Below, in pieces: positions 35,873-43,707 of a stretch of DNA of 48,955 nucleotides. The position numbers were made by a program, and so were the translations under genes. The DNA lies in assembly GCA_945923775.1 (NCBI GenBank), contig CAMELR010000021.1, positions 1 through 48,955 of the forward strand, given 5' to 3'. The stretch is from an uncultured Clostridia bacterium (lineage in GTDB: Bacteria > Bacillota > Clostridia > Oscillospirales > Ruminococcaceae). The notes beneath the pieces were generated by a model. That model ran no database searches. It was given only the letters and a program-made list of their open reading frames with translations, and had not been told where the DNA came from. Position 1 is the first letter of the stretch; every line of letters starts with the position of its first letter.

Positions 35873-36661
35873 TCATGCGCTGATTTTAGTAAATAGCTGG
35901 AATCCCATAACCACAACGCCAAGCACCACAAGAACGATACCAGTAGCTCGGTTGAGCGTTTTGGGAGAAGCCTTGTTCGCAAACACTGCCGCAATCCTCG
36001 CCCAGATGAGCGTAAACACGATACACAGAATCATCACGAGAATATCCGGCGCTCCGCCCATTGCAAAGTGTGAGATTGAACCAGTCAGCGCTGTGAAAGT
36101 CATGATGAAAACGCTGGTCCCGACTGCGGTTTTCAGTTCGTAGCCAAGCAGGGAAGTCAGGATAAGAAGCATCATCATACCACCGCCGGCGCCGATGAAT
36201 CCGCAGATAAACCCGATAACAATTCCTGCAATGACTGACTGTATCAGCCGTTTCTTTGGAGAAACAGCCTTCATGTCATCTTTGGTGGTCATGACGGGTT
36301 TTACAATGAACTTGATACCAAGTAAGAAAGTCATGAAAACCGAAAATCCGCCCATAGTCGCGGCGGGAAGCAGACTTGAAACCCAGCTGCCAACAACAGT
36401 AAATACGAGAACGGCAGCCATCATTACGACGCCGTTCTTTATGTCAAGATTCTTGTTTTTTCCATAGGTGTATGCTGAAACCGCACTGGCAAGCACATCA
36501 GAAGCAAGCGCGATACCGACTGCAACGTACGGATCGATTCCCAGGAAAGTCGTCAGCATTGGTGTAATAACGGCTGCGGCACTCATTCCCGCGAAACCTG
36601 TGCCAAGTCCGGCGCCCATTCCTGCAAAAAACGTTACTATAATTGTAATAAAGAGTTCCAT
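35873..36661 (-). CDS. Sulfite exporter TauE/SafE family membrane protein
   Basis: 262 residues, almost entirely hydrophobic, about eight transmembrane helices. The family's glycine-rich entry is AGMGAGLGTGFAGMSAAAVI and the repeat copy is GFICGFIGAGGGMMMLLIL, typical of TauE/SafE transporters proposed to move sulfite, sulfoacetate or other sulfur-containing anions. Substrate is not readable. The gene has its own promoter and terminator and is not linked to sulfur genes except for the nearby iscS-iscU pair, which is a separate transcript. Confidence 0.9.
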   Translation of the reverse strand: MELFITIIVTFFAGMGAGLGTGFAGMSAAAVITPMLTTFLGIDPYVAVGIALASDVLASAVSAYTYGKNKNLDIKNGVVMMAAVLVFTVVGSWVSSLLPAATMGGFSVFMTFLLGIKFIVKPVMTTKDDMKAVSPKKRLIQSVIAGIVIGFICGFIGAGGGMMMLLILTSLLGYELKTAVGTSVFIMTFTALTGSISHFAMGGAPDILVMILCIVFTLIWARIAAVFANKASPKTLNRATGIVLVVLGVVVMGFQLFTKISA

Positions 36662-36682
36662 TGAATACCTTCTTTCTGATTA

Positions 36683-36711
36683 ATTATACAACATCTGAGC
36701 AGGAATGTCAA
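36683..36711 (-). promoter_or_regulatory. SigA promoter of the TauE/SafE gene
   Basis: Minus-strand TTGACA (36706-36711), 17-bp spacer, TATAAT (36683-36688), about 22 bp before the ATG: a full consensus promoter. Confidence 0.9.
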
Positions 36712-36755
36712 ATACAGTCGTCTATAACATCACAATATGTGCAAAATATGCGAAA

Positions 36756-36778
36756 GACCCCTTCGGATTGAAGGGGTC
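36756..36778 (-). terminator. Terminator of iscS-iscU
   Basis: A 9-bp perfect stem, GACCCCTTC / GAAGGGGTC, with a 5-nt loop. Minus-strand transcripts run into TTT and then an AT-rich stretch, 14 nt after the iscU stop. Confidence 0.85.
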
Positions 36779-36791
36779 CATTATATTGAGA

Positions 36792-37223
36792 TTATTCGCC
36801 GCAGTGCTCGCAGTCGTGCTTCTCCTTGAACATCTCAGGATCGTAAGAAATACCATTCTTATCGTAGTAATCCTTGACAGCGGCCTTTACTGCCTCCTCA
36901 GCAAGCACGGAGCAGTGGATCTTGTGAGCGGGAAGCCCGTCAAGAGCCTCAACAACAGCTTTGTTTGTAAGCTCCAGAGCTTCCGAAACCGGCTTGCCCT
37001 TTATCATCTCGGTAGCCATTGAGCTGCTTGCGATCGCAGAACCGCAGCCGAAAGTGCTGAACTTTACATCGTCGATGATCCCGTCCTTGCTGATCTTCAG
37101 AAAGATCTTCATGATGTCGCCGCACTTTGCATTTCCTACTTCGCCTACGCCGTCAGCGTTCTCAATCGTGCCGACATTGCGCGGGTGTGTGAAGTGATCC
37201 ATTACCTTTTCACTGTATAACAT
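36792..37223 (-). CDS. iscU: Fe-S cluster scaffold IscU/NifU N-terminal type
   Basis: The scaffold on which IscS-derived sulfur and iron are assembled. It has 143 residues from the ATG at 37223 (MLYSEKVMDHFTHPRNVG); upstream in-frame codons are part of iscS. The three ligand cysteines are in NAKCGD, FGCGSAIASSS and IHCSVLAEEA. An extra C-terminal pair is found in KHDCEHCGE, common in clostridial versions. The start lies inside the end of iscS (14-nt overlap), so the two are translationally coupled. Confidence 0.95.
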   Translation of the reverse strand: MLYSEKVMDHFTHPRNVGTIENADGVGEVGNAKCGDIMKIFLKISKDGIIDDVKFSTFGCGSAIASSSMATEMIKGKPVSEALELTNKAVVEALDGLPAHKIHCSVLAEEAVKAAVKDYYDKNGISYDPEMFKEKHDCEHCGE

Positions 37224-38403
37224 AAGTTCTCTTACCCTCCTGTAGATCCTGCCATACCGGTGAGATACGTCTGAGGTAATCAACAACCTCGGGTACAGCC
37301 TTGATTATTGTTTCGATTTCTTCTTCTGTATTATATTCGCAAAGCGAAAGTCTGAGCGAACCGTGAGCTACGTCGTGGATACGGCCGATTGCCAGCAGAA
37401 CATGGCTGGGATCCAGCGAACCGGAAGTGCAGGCTGAACCGGACGAAGCGCAGATACCCTTCTGATCGAGCAGAAGCAGCAGGGATTCACCCTCGATACC
37501 CTCAAAGCACATGTTTACATTACCGGGGAGCCTCTCAGTACGCGAGCCGTTGAGGATTGAGTGGGAAATTGTAGAAAGTCCCTCGATAAGCCTGTCGCGG
37601 AGTTTCGAGATCTTTGCCATGTTCTTATCCAGGTTGTCAGTAGCTTCCTTTAATGCAACTGAAAGTCCTACGATACCGGCGATATTCTCAGTACCCGCAC
37701 GTTTGCCGCGCTCCTGAGCGCCGCCCTCAATAAGCGACGAAACCAGCAGACCCTTACGCGCATACAGAACTCCAACGCCCTTGGGGCCGTGGAATTTATG
37801 TCCCGCAAGAGACAGCATATCGCAACCGATCTCCTTAACGTTTACCGGAATATGACCGACAGCCTGAACTGCGTCTGTGTGGAACAGCACGCCGTTTTCC
37901 TTGCAGATAGCGGCGATCTCCTTAACAGGCTCAATGGTGCCTATCTCGTTATTCGCCATCATAATTGAAACAAGCGCTGTATCAGGGCGGATAGCCTTTC
38001 TCACGGATTCAGGGTCCACACGGCCTTCGCCGTCTACCGGCAGCAGAGTTATCTCGTAGCCCATCTTCTCAAGTCTTTTCAGGGAGTGAAGAATTGCGTG
38101 ATGCTCGATAACATCGGAAATAATATGCTTTTTTCCCTTGCGTGCGCCGATCTCAGCAGCAGTCAGCAGTGCCTGATTATCAGCTTCGCTTCCACCGCCT
38201 GTGAAGATGATCTCCTTAGGATCAGCTCCTATGCAGTCGGCTACGGTCTTGCGAGCCTTGAAAAGAGCCTCAGCAGCATTCTGTCCGACTGTGTGCAGGG
38301 AAGATGGGTTTCCGTAATTGTCAGTAAGATACGGCATCATCGCTTCAAGCGCCGTTTTGCTGAGCTTTGTTGTTGCGGCGTTATCAGCGTATATTGTAGT
38401 CAT
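37210..38403 (-). CDS. iscS: Cysteine desulfurase (IscS/NifS)
   Basis: A PLP enzyme that takes sulfur from cysteine for Fe-S assembly. 397 residues. It has the start YADNAATTKLS, the PLP-binding Lys in LSLAGHKFHGPKG and the sulfur-accepting Cys loop SSGSACTSGSLDPSHVL. It is transcribed first in a two-gene operon with iscU. No IscR/Rrf2 repressor gene is adjacent. The leader between the promoter and the start is about 70 nt. Confidence 0.95.
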   Translation of the reverse strand: MTTIYADNAATTKLSKTALEAMMPYLTDNYGNPSSLHTVGQNAAEALFKARKTVADCIGADPKEIIFTGGGSEADNQALLTAAEIGARKGKKHIISDVIEHHAILHSLKRLEKMGYEITLLPVDGEGRVDPESVRKAIRPDTALVSIMMANNEIGTIEPVKEIAAICKENGVLFHTDAVQAVGHIPVNVKEIGCDMLSLAGHKFHGPKGVGVLYARKGLLVSSLIEGGAQERGKRAGTENIAGIVGLSVALKEATDNLDKNMAKISKLRDRLIEGLSTISHSILNGSRTERLPGNVNMCFEGIEGESLLLLLDQKGICASSGSACTSGSLDPSHVLLAIGRIHDVAHGSLRLSLCEYNTEEEIETIIKAVPEVVDYLRRISPVWQDLQEGKRTYVIQ

Positions 38404-38474
38404 GGAATCACCATTCTTTCTTTTGATTTCTAGTTCAGGTAGTGTTACCTTACATATCCTATCGAACTACTAGG

Positions 38475-38503
38475 ATTATATCACATTATGTCCGATTTGT
38501 CAA
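38475..38503 (-). promoter_or_regulatory. SigA promoter of iscS-iscU
   Basis: Minus-strand TTGACA (38498-38503), 17-bp spacer, TATAAT (38475-38480): perfect consensus. Just downstream is CTAGTAGTTCGATAGG; an Rrf2-type regulator could bind there, but that is only a guess. Confidence 0.9.
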
Positions 38504-38587
38504 TAGAATTTCAGAAATAATTCCTGAAACTTGGGTGAAATGATATTTTAAAATAGTATTGCCAAATGGGAAGATAAAAATGTACAA

Positions 38588-38610
38588 GTGGGCTGAGAAT
38601 CCCAGCCCAC
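38588..38610 (-). terminator. Terminator of the zinc-ribbon/YWD-rich gene
   Basis: Stem GTGGGCTG / CAGCCCAC (8 bp, 7-nt loop), 14 nt past the stop on the minus strand. The run-out includes a TTTTT tract about 10 nt further on. Confidence 0.75.
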
Positions 38611-38624
38611 CTTTACTTTGCTGA

Positions 38625-39443
38625 TTACCAATCGGTATCCCAGTTTGTATCCCCGGCGTCCCAGTTTCCGCCGTAATCCCAGTCACCGTCCCAGTCATCA
38701 TTGTAACTGGAACTGCTTTCCGAGTAGCTTGAGTAATAATCGGTATCTTCAAAATCAGTGTAACCGTAGCCGTTTTCATAGTCAGTGCCATCATAGTAGC
38801 TGCTGTAGTTCCTTGACAGTTCATCGTCAACGGACGTATTGTACCAATAGCCGTCGTCATATCTGTACCAATCGGAACCCAGGTAGTAATAATAAGCGCC
38901 ATTATAATTATAGTAGCCCTTGTCCGGCATTTTGTTCGATATGCATAAGCATATGATGCCAACGGCAACTAAAATAATTGCAGGAATAAGCGGTTTTAGT
39001 AACTTCTTCAGATAATAGAGAAAGGCTCCGAATTCGGTTTCTTCCTTTTTACTCGCAGCCGGTCTGGAAGCGCAGTTTTTTTCCCGGCGTATCTGGACCT
39101 CCGTTTTCATCTTCTGGTAGATCTCATTTACCGCGTAGGCTTCGTCTTTACCTCTGTAGCGCTCAGCTCGTGTGCCATCGCCCTTATTTTTATAAACAAT
39201 GAAGTTGCCGTCCTGATCCTCGTATATGCCAAACCCCTTCGGCTCTTTATAGTCGACTCCAATAAAGAAGCGCATTTCCTCAAGCGGGAGATTTTTCGCT
39301 TTTGCAAACGCCTTTAGTTCCTCGATGGTTTTGGGAACTCCGTCAGCGCTCCTCATCAGATGTGAATTTACAGCTCCGCAGTTGGGACAGGTCTCGTCTG
39401 TATCTTCGATAAAACTGCCGCAATAATCGCATTTTACTTTCAT
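38625..39443 (-). CDS. Zinc-ribbon membrane protein with Tyr/Trp/Asp-rich outer tail
   Basis: 272 residues. A zinc ribbon (CDYCGSFIEDTDETCPNCG) opens the chain. A cytosolic region with IYEDQDGNFIVYKNKGDGTR, which resembles the domain that reads a residue-level YKNK pattern in clostridial zinc-ribbon proteins, spans ~35-110. One transmembrane helix follows (PLIPAIILVAVGIICLCI), then ~90 residues dominated by Tyr, Trp, Asp, Ser and Gly, ending in DWDYGGNWDAGDTNWDTDW. The outer tail has no visible fold; surface binding or a sensing role is inference. It is monocistronic with a good promoter and terminator. Confidence 0.78.
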   Translation of the reverse strand: MKVKCDYCGSFIEDTDETCPNCGAVNSHLMRSADGVPKTIEELKAFAKAKNLPLEEMRFFIGVDYKEPKGFGIYEDQDGNFIVYKNKGDGTRAERYRGKDEAYAVNEIYQKMKTEVQIRREKNCASRPAASKKEETEFGAFLYYLKKLLKPLIPAIILVAVGIICLCISNKMPDKGYYNYNGAYYYYLGSDWYRYDDGYWYNTSVDDELSRNYSSYYDGTDYENGYGYTDFEDTDYYSSYSESSSSYNDDWDGDWDYGGNWDAGDTNWDTDW

Positions 39444-39472
39444 ATCATACCTCCCAAATCAAACCTGTAATT

Positions 39473-39501
39473 ATTATACACTAAATGAGGTATAAAATCA
39501 A
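39473..39501 (-). promoter_or_regulatory. SigA promoter of the zinc-ribbon/YWD-rich gene
   Basis: Minus-strand TTGATT (39496-39501), 17-bp spacer, TATAAT (39473-39478), 30 bp before the ATG. Confidence 0.85.
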
Positions 39502-39545
39502 CCGTAAATAATAAAATAGCGTTTAATAATAGACTATAGATAAAA

Positions 39546-39576
39546 AACTCCGTCGAGCATTACACCCAGCGGAGTT
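39546..39576 (-). terminator. Terminator of the amino-acid ABC operon
   Basis: A 7-bp stem, AACTCCG / CGGAGTT, with a 17-nt loop. On the minus strand it is followed by a run of six to eight T, the best T-tract in this part of the window. It is 25 nt past the stop of the binding-protein gene. Confidence 0.75.
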
Positions 39577-39600
39577 CCCAGAACCTATTCAGTTTAGTAA

Positions 39601-40482
39601 TTACATTACGCCGCCTTCAACGACAAGGCTGTCCTTATCAACATTGTCGCCGTAAACGGAAGCGAGAGTTGCGTCGTAGTCAGCGTGGAAGAACTGCTCG
39701 TCTGCAAGAGCGGTGATCTCATCGTTGATCCAGTTCAGGAGGGTCTCATTGCCCTTAGTTACAGCAGGAGCTATAGCGTCGGTGCTGCCCAGGGACTCAA
39801 CGCCTACTGTGAATCCAGGATTGTTCATTGCCCAGGCGAGAACCTCGGTATTATCAGTGGAGAATGCATCGCCGCGGCCGTCCTGAAGAGCAGAATATGC
39901 CTCGTTGTACTCGTCGTACTTCTGGAGCTTTACGTCAGGATAGTTCTCGGTGAAATAGCTCTCAGCGGTTGTGCCCTTTACAACGATAAGGGTCTTGCCG
40001 TTAAGCTGCTCAGCGTCGGTGATTATAGCGGAGTCAGGGGAAACAACGCCAAGTGCGACCTTCATGTAGGGGAGTGCGAAGTCAACCTTTTCCTTGCGCT
40101 CATCAGTAACGGTGAAGTTTGCGAGGATAATATCAACCTTTGCGGTCTCGAGGAACTCTACACGGCTTGCAGCCTCAACGGGAACGAGCTTCAGCTCAAC
40201 GCCGAGATCCTTTGCGATACGGTCTGCAAAATAAACATCGTAGCCCTGGAATGTGCCGTCGTTATCAACGTAGCCAAAGGGGTTCTTGTCAGAGAAAACG
40301 CCGATAGTGATCTCGCCGCTCTCCTTGATCTGATCAACGGTTCTGTAAGATCCGCTGGCAGCAGAAGAATCATCAGTGCTGTCGGAAGCCGCAGAAGATC
40401 CGTTGCTGCTAGAGCATGCTGCAAGGGACAGCGCCATAGCTGCCGCAGCAAATACAGATGCTATTTTCTTGAATGTGTTCAT
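39601..40482 (-). CDS. Polar amino-acid ABC transporter substrate-binding lipoprotein
   Basis: Family 3 periplasmic-type binding protein, 293 residues, anchored as a lipoprotein: signal peptide with lipobox LSLAAC (Cys near residue 23), then a Ser/Asp-rich linker. The family start ITIGVFSDKNPFGYVDNDGT and the ligand region ASRVEFLETAKVDIILANFT are typical; Arg in DERKEKVDFALPY contacts the amino-acid carboxylate. Glutamine, aspartate/glutamate or cystine are all possible ligands. It is the last gene of a permease-permease-ATPase-SBP operon read right to left. Confidence 0.92.
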   Translation of the reverse strand: MNTFKKIASVFAAAAMALSLAACSSSNGSSAASDSTDDSSAASGSYRTVDQIKESGEITIGVFSDKNPFGYVDNDGTFQGYDVYFADRIAKDLGVELKLVPVEAASRVEFLETAKVDIILANFTVTDERKEKVDFALPYMKVALGVVSPDSAIITDAEQLNGKTLIVVKGTTAESYFTENYPDVKLQKYDEYNEAYSALQDGRGDAFSTDNTEVLAWAMNNPGFTVGVESLGSTDAIAPAVTKGNETLLNWINDEITALADEQFFHADYDATLASVYGDNVDKDSLVVEGGVM

Positions 40483-40531
40483 AGCTTAGTCCTCCAATTG
40501 TTCCTTTTGTTATGTTTTATATGTTTACCTA

Positions 40532-41302
40532 TTATCTTGAATAGGTGAACGTCTGTAGGAATCGCTGCGCTCTCTCGGTTTTAGGGTGATGGAAGAACTC
40601 CTGCGGAGTATCCTCCTCAACGATAACGCCGCCGTCCAGGAATACCACACGATCTGCGACTGCCTCGGCAAACGCCATCTCATGTGTTACTATCATCATG
40701 GTAGTTCCGCCGGAGTTTGTCTCACTGCCCTTTGCAAGGTCGAGAACCACGTTAAGCACCTCGTGCACCATTTCCGGGTCAAGAGCGGCTGTGATCTCGT
40801 CAAGCAGCATTATATCCGGATTCATGATGAGGCTTCTAACAATCGCGACGCGCTGTTTTTGTCCGCCGGAAAGCTCCGAAGGGTAGGAGTCAGCCTTGCC
40901 GTCAAGCCCAACGCGCTTCAAAAGTGCCATAGCCTTTTCGGTCACTTCGTCCTTGCTTCGGTTCTGTACCTTGAGCGGAGCAAGCGTTATATTCTTCATC
41001 ACGGTCATATGAGGGAAAAGATCGTAGCTCTGGAATACCATTCCGATCTTCTGGCGCACTTTGTAAAGGCTGGGCTTGCCGTGTTCAACCGGTTCGCCGT
41101 GGAGTTTGATCGAGCCACCCTGGATAGGCTCCAGGCCATTTATACAGCGGAGCAGGGTACTTTTTCCGCAGCCGGAAGGGCCAACCAGAACAAGCACTTC
41201 TCCTTGTTCAACGCTGAGTGAAAGATCATTGATGATCGTGTTGTCGCCGAATCGTTTTGTGATATGATCTATGTCAATAATGTGTTCTGCCATGTTATTC
41301 AC
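40532..41302 (-). CDS. glnQ: Polar amino-acid ABC transporter ATPase (GlnQ-type)
   Basis: 256 residues with Walker [11 protein letters not shown]-loop [10 protein letters not shown], signature LSGGQKQR, Walker [14 protein letters not shown] and the H-loop in [14 protein letters not shown]: all motifs intact. It powers the two permeases upstream. The start overlaps the end of the downstream permease gene by 8 nt. The symbol marks the subfamily; the amino acid is not proven. Confidence 0.93.
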   Translation of the reverse strand: MNNMAEHIIDIDHITKRFGDNTIINDLSLSVEQGEVLVLVGPSGCGKSTLLRCINGLEPIQGGSIKLHGEPVEHGKPSLYKVRQKIGMVFQSYDLFPHMTVMKNITLAPLKVQNRSKDEVTEKAMALLKRVGLDGKADSYPSELSGGQKQRVAIVRSLIMNPDIMLLDEITAALDPEMVHEVLNVVLDLAKGSETNSGGTTMMIVTHEMAFAEAVADRVVFLDGGVIVEEDTPQEFFHHPKTERAQRFLQTFTYSR

Positions 41303-41966
41303 CCCTCTTTTTGGTCAGCTTTCTTGATAGCAATGAAAGCGGAAAACAAATTATAAAGTACATCAGGAATATTTCTGCGTAAACCCACAGAGCCGCATTC
41401 GGGAATTCGAAGCGGTTGGCGTCGATGATCTGCTTTCCGACCTTCAGCACTTCCGTAACACCGATGAGGGAAACCAACGCGGTGGTCTTGATCATACGGG
41501 TTGAAAGGTTTATAATGTCGGGAACCAAACCTCTGAGAGCCTGCGGAAATATGACGTAGAAATAAAGCTGAGGTCTGCTGAGTCCGAGCGACAGCCCGGA
41601 TTCAAACTGATGAGAGGGGATAGACTGAAATGCAGAGCGCACAAGGTCACCGACCTCGGAAGCTCCCCATATAGTAAGCATAATGACCGCCGCAGTTTCG
41701 CCGCTCAGGTTTATTTTGGTCATCTTCGTAATGCCGAAGAATATAATGAACAGCCAGACGAGCTGAGGCATAATCCTGACGATCTCTATATATACGCGGC
41801 ACATTACCTTAACTACCGGATTCTTGACAAGCATCAACGCTCCGACAAAAACTCCGATAACAAGGGATAAAGCTATAGAGATGAGCGAAAGTCTCAGAGT
41901 TACCCAAAGACCGTCCAACAGGCGCAGCATATTATTTCCCATGAAAAGGACTTCAATTCCCTGCAC
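41295..41966 (-). CDS. Polar amino-acid ABC transporter permease
   Basis: 223 residues, HisM/GlnP type with five hydrophobic segments and the EAA loop [20 protein letters not shown] followed by [12 protein letters not shown]. It starts at GTG (41966), supported by GGAGGG 6 nt upstream, and overlaps the other permease stop by 14 nt. The two permeases form a heterodimer. Confidence 0.92.
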   Translation of the reverse strand: MQGIEVLFMGNNMLRLLDGLWVTLRLSLISIALSLVIGVFVGALMLVKNPVVKVMCRVYIEIVRIMPQLVWLFIIFFGITKMTKINLSGETAAVIMLTIWGASEVGDLVRSAFQSIPSHQFESGLSLGLSRPQLYFYVIFPQALRGLVPDIINLSTRMIKTTALVSLIGVTEVLKVGKQIIDANRFEFPNAALWVYAEIFLMYFIICFPLSLLSRKLTKKRGE

Positions 41967-42606
41967 GACGAACCCTCCTCTCTAAAATGCTGAATACAAT
42001 GGATATCGGGAGGATTATTACCAGGTAAGCGGCAACGAGCATCGTCAGTGCTTCTCCTGTATTGTAGTACATTCCGATGAGGTCCTTTGCAACATACATA
42101 AGGTCTGCAAGAGAAACCGCGCTGAATACGCTGGTTTCCTTGAGAAGGAAGATAACATTTGCCGCCAGAGCGGGGATAGAGACTGAAGCAGCCTGCGGAA
42201 GAACTATGTACCGCATGATCTGCCATCTGCGAAGTCCCAGGCTTTCTGCGCTTTCAAGCTGAACATCGTTAACTGACTTGAGGCCGCTTAGGAAGCTTTC
42301 TGCCATGTAGCTTCCACCCAGAAAAGCCAGACCGATAACACCGCACGCTTCGCTTGACAGAAGTATTCCAGCCTTCGGGAGACCAAAATAAAGGAAAAAC
42401 AATTGCACGATAAGGGGCGTATTTCGTGAGAGCTCGATATAAACCGCGACTATCTGCCTTGCGACAGGCACTTTGTAGTATTTAACCAAAGCGCATATCA
42501 GTCCAATCGCAATCGAAAGCACTATACCAAGAGTTCCGATAACTAACGTCAGCCATGCGGCTTCAACGTACATCGGTGTAAATTTCTGAATAAATGACCA
42601 GTCCAC
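41953..42606 (-). CDS. Polar amino-acid ABC transporter permease
   Basis: 217 residues, same family as its neighbour: the EAA loop is GLKSVNDVQLESAESLGLRR followed by LPQAASVSIPALA. It is the first gene of the importer operon, about 85 nt downstream of a consensus promoter. The leader between promoter and ATG shows no riboswitch-like structure that I could recognise. Confidence 0.92.
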   Translation of the reverse strand: MDWSFIQKFTPMYVEAAWLTLVIGTLGIVLSIAIGLICALVKYYKVPVARQIVAVYIELSRNTPLIVQLFFLYFGLPKAGILLSSEACGVIGLAFLGGSYMAESFLSGLKSVNDVQLESAESLGLRRWQIMRYIVLPQAASVSIPALAANVIFLLKETSVFSAVSLADLMYVAKDLIGMYYNTGEALTMLVAAYLVIILPISIVFSILERRVRRAGN

Positions 42607-42689
42607 AACATCACTCCGTATATATTAATTGTCTTGTATGCCACGGAAAGGTCAGATTCGATAAACTGACTTGTTCTCGGTATGCATAG

Positions 42690-42718
42690 ATTATAACATA
42701 CAAAACATATTGTGTCAA
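42690..42718 (-). promoter_or_regulatory. SigA promoter of the amino-acid ABC operon
   Basis: Minus-strand TTGACA (42713-42718), 17-bp spacer, TATAAT (42690-42695): full consensus, 84 bp before the first permease ATG. Confidence 0.9.
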
Positions 42719-42862
42719 TAGGTTTAGTCCAATTTTATAAACAAAAACTTTCAACCTGTCCATCTATATTTTGGATACCAGACACAAATGAAATAGATTC
42801 CTTCTTAATTATATGCAAGACTACAATCCAGTGAAACGCTATCTTTACTCACATACTTATTA

Positions 42863-42891
42863 ATTATATCACAAACATCATTATAATGCAA
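42863..42891 (-). promoter_or_regulatory. Second promoter-like element upstream of the ABC operon
   Basis: Minus-strand TTGCAT (42886-42891), 17-bp spacer, TATAAT (42863-42868). It could be a distal promoter of the ABC operon or the start of an untranslated RNA. It lies 30 bp from the IS end, so its former upstream context may have been cut by the insertion. Confidence 0.5.
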
Positions 42892-42921
42892 GTAGCAAGT
42901 TTAACAAAATGCAGGAAATCT

Positions 42922-42957
42922 TGTAGTGCTACAATAGATATTGGACAAAATAAGAAA
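42922..42957 (+). repeat. IS terminal segment, copy 1 of a 36-bp direct repeat
   Basis: The sequence begins TGTAGTGCTACAATAGATAT and continues to 42957; it is identical over 36 bp to 44509-44544. The outermost 12 bases are a near-palindrome (TGTAG-TG-CTACA). Its position just upstream of the truncated transposase makes it the left end of that insertion sequence. Confidence 0.75.
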
Positions 42958-42962
42958 AAAGG

Positions 42963-43038
42963 ATTGAGAGATAGACCAAAATCTGCTAGAATAAAGTTAC
43001 CACACAAAATTCAAGTGAAAGAAGGTCTATCTCTCAAT
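42963..43038 (+). repeat. 15-bp inverted repeat masking the transposase start
   Basis: ATTGAGAGATAGACC at 42963-42977 pairs perfectly with GGTCTATCTCTCAAT at 43024-43038. The right arm covers the spacer between the RBS (AGAAGG) and the first two bases of the transposase ATG. A transcript entering from outside would contain both arms. Confidence 0.8.
42964..42992 (+). promoter_or_regulatory. Internal IS promoter
   Basis: TTGAGA (42964-42969), 17-bp spacer, TAGAAT (42987-42992). The -35 lies in the left arm of the inverted repeat, and the predicted transcript starts near 42999, after that arm. Confidence 0.6.
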
Positions 43039-43210
43039 GAACAGTATAACACAAGAAATGCAGTTTCGTCAATCCCTAATGAAATATTCAGAGAAATACG
43101 GAGTAAAAAGAGCTTCAAGGAAATACAACAAGTGTCGTTCATATATTTACTTCTGGAAATCTCGCTGGGACGGAACAGTTGAATCCCTTGCAGAACAATC
43201 CAACCTATAA
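43037..43210 (+). pseudogene. Transposase N-terminal fragment (helix-turn-helix, IS3/IS481-like)
   Basis: 57 codons from ATG 43037 to TAA 43208: FRQSLMKYSEKYGVKRASRK then YIYFWKSRWDGTVESLAEQS and a premature end. This is the first helix-turn-helix of IS3/IS150/IS481-type transposases, which normally goes on with a proline/histidine-rich linker and a DDE catalytic domain, all missing here. The RBS AGAAGG is 12 nt upstream, within the hairpin loop/arm. Confidence 0.8.
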
Positions 43211-43371
43211 AGGCGACCAAAAATAAAACGTCGCCCGCAGGCGACACCTTGCGCCGTTTTAAACAATGGCAAGGCGCGGAGCCCTCGACCCAGACATAAA
43301 TCACAACCACACAAGACGATAAGCCAGGATCTCGTAAATCTAAGCGCCTATAAATCAGATCAAGCGATCCC

Positions 43372-43421
43372 AGCGCCCTACTTATGTTAGGTTTGGGTTC
43401 ATGACATAAGTAGGGCGCTGC
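43372..43421. repeat. 17-bp perfect inverted repeat
   Basis: CAGCGCCCTACTTATGT (43372-43388) pairs perfectly with 43405-43421 around a 16-nt loop. An outer pair, AATCAGATC (43354-43362) and GATCTGAT (43436-43443), extends the symmetry. There is no T-tract on either side, so this is not a normal terminator. Confidence 0.85.
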
Positions 43422-43479
43422 GAAGCATTCCGCCGATCTGATCTGTGACCAACAGACAGCGCAATCCCAGACCAGACAA

Positions 43480-43540
43480 TGACAACTCTTCCCGACCGCC
43501 CCTTTGCGCGTCAGCGCTGGGGCGGTCGCGCCGTGTCATA
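43480..43540. repeat. Nested inverted repeat (three tiers)
   Basis: Outer ATGACA/TGTCAT (43480-43485, 43535-43540), middle CGACCGCCCC/GGGGCGGTCG (43494-43503, 43520-43529) and inner GCGC-GTCA-GCGC. The arms are exact and GC-rich; the loops are asymmetric (8 versus 5 nt). Confidence 0.85.
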
Positions 43541-43564
43541 AATCGGCGAAAAAGCGCCATAAAC

Positions 43565-43595
43565 AAAAAAGCCCCCCGCATGTAATACGGGGGCT
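43565..43595 (-). terminator. Strong minus-strand terminator
   Basis: On the minus strand AGCCCCCG ... CGGGGGGCT (about 8 bp, 9-nt loop) runs straight into six T. It would end transcripts of the minus-strand cassette at 43769-44477. Confidence 0.8.
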
Positions 43596-43707
43596 ACCAT
43601 TACACAATACGCCCTCTGAAATGGCTCAGGGGGCTGTTTTAATGCCTGGTGGAATATTGTTACAATCTGCACCTCTAAAATGGGGATATTCCATCATATG
43701 GCATATA

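Larger units (their letters stand above)
42607..42921. other. Intergenic region before the mobile island
   Basis: An AT-rich region holding the ABC-operon promoter and a second minus-strand promoter-like element (42863-42891). No gene was found. A 48-codon minus-strand reading (about 42755 down to 42610) runs through the promoter and is considered chance. Confidence 0.6.
42922..43210 (+). mobile_element. Truncated insertion sequence (left end plus transposase N-terminus)
   Basis: The remnant consists of the 36-bp terminal segment, an internal promoter, a 15-bp inverted repeat and the first 57 codons of a transposase. No right end, DDE domain or target duplication was seen, so it cannot move by itself. 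The hairpin design around the transposase start is described in the findings. After 43210 the sequence changes abruptly to a GC-rich hairpin block. Confidence 0.75.

Noticed and set aside
42607..42690. Riboswitch or T-box in the ABC-operon leader
   Set aside because: The leader is only about 80 nt and shows no specifier/T-box motif or terminator-antiterminator pair.
42607..42755. A small minus-strand ORF starting MDRLKVFVYK upstream of the permease genes
   Set aside because: It runs straight through the consensus promoter of the ABC operon, has no good RBS, and its composition is that of translated AT-rich intergenic DNA.
43372..43421. Intrinsic terminator reading of the 17-bp hairpin
   Set aside because: The loop is 16 nt and neither strand has a T-tract after the stem; the clear terminator in this area is at 43565-43595.
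43228..43640. CRISPR array in the hairpin-dense block
   Set aside because: The inverted repeats differ from one another, there is no regular direct repeat with spacers, and no cas gene is in the window.
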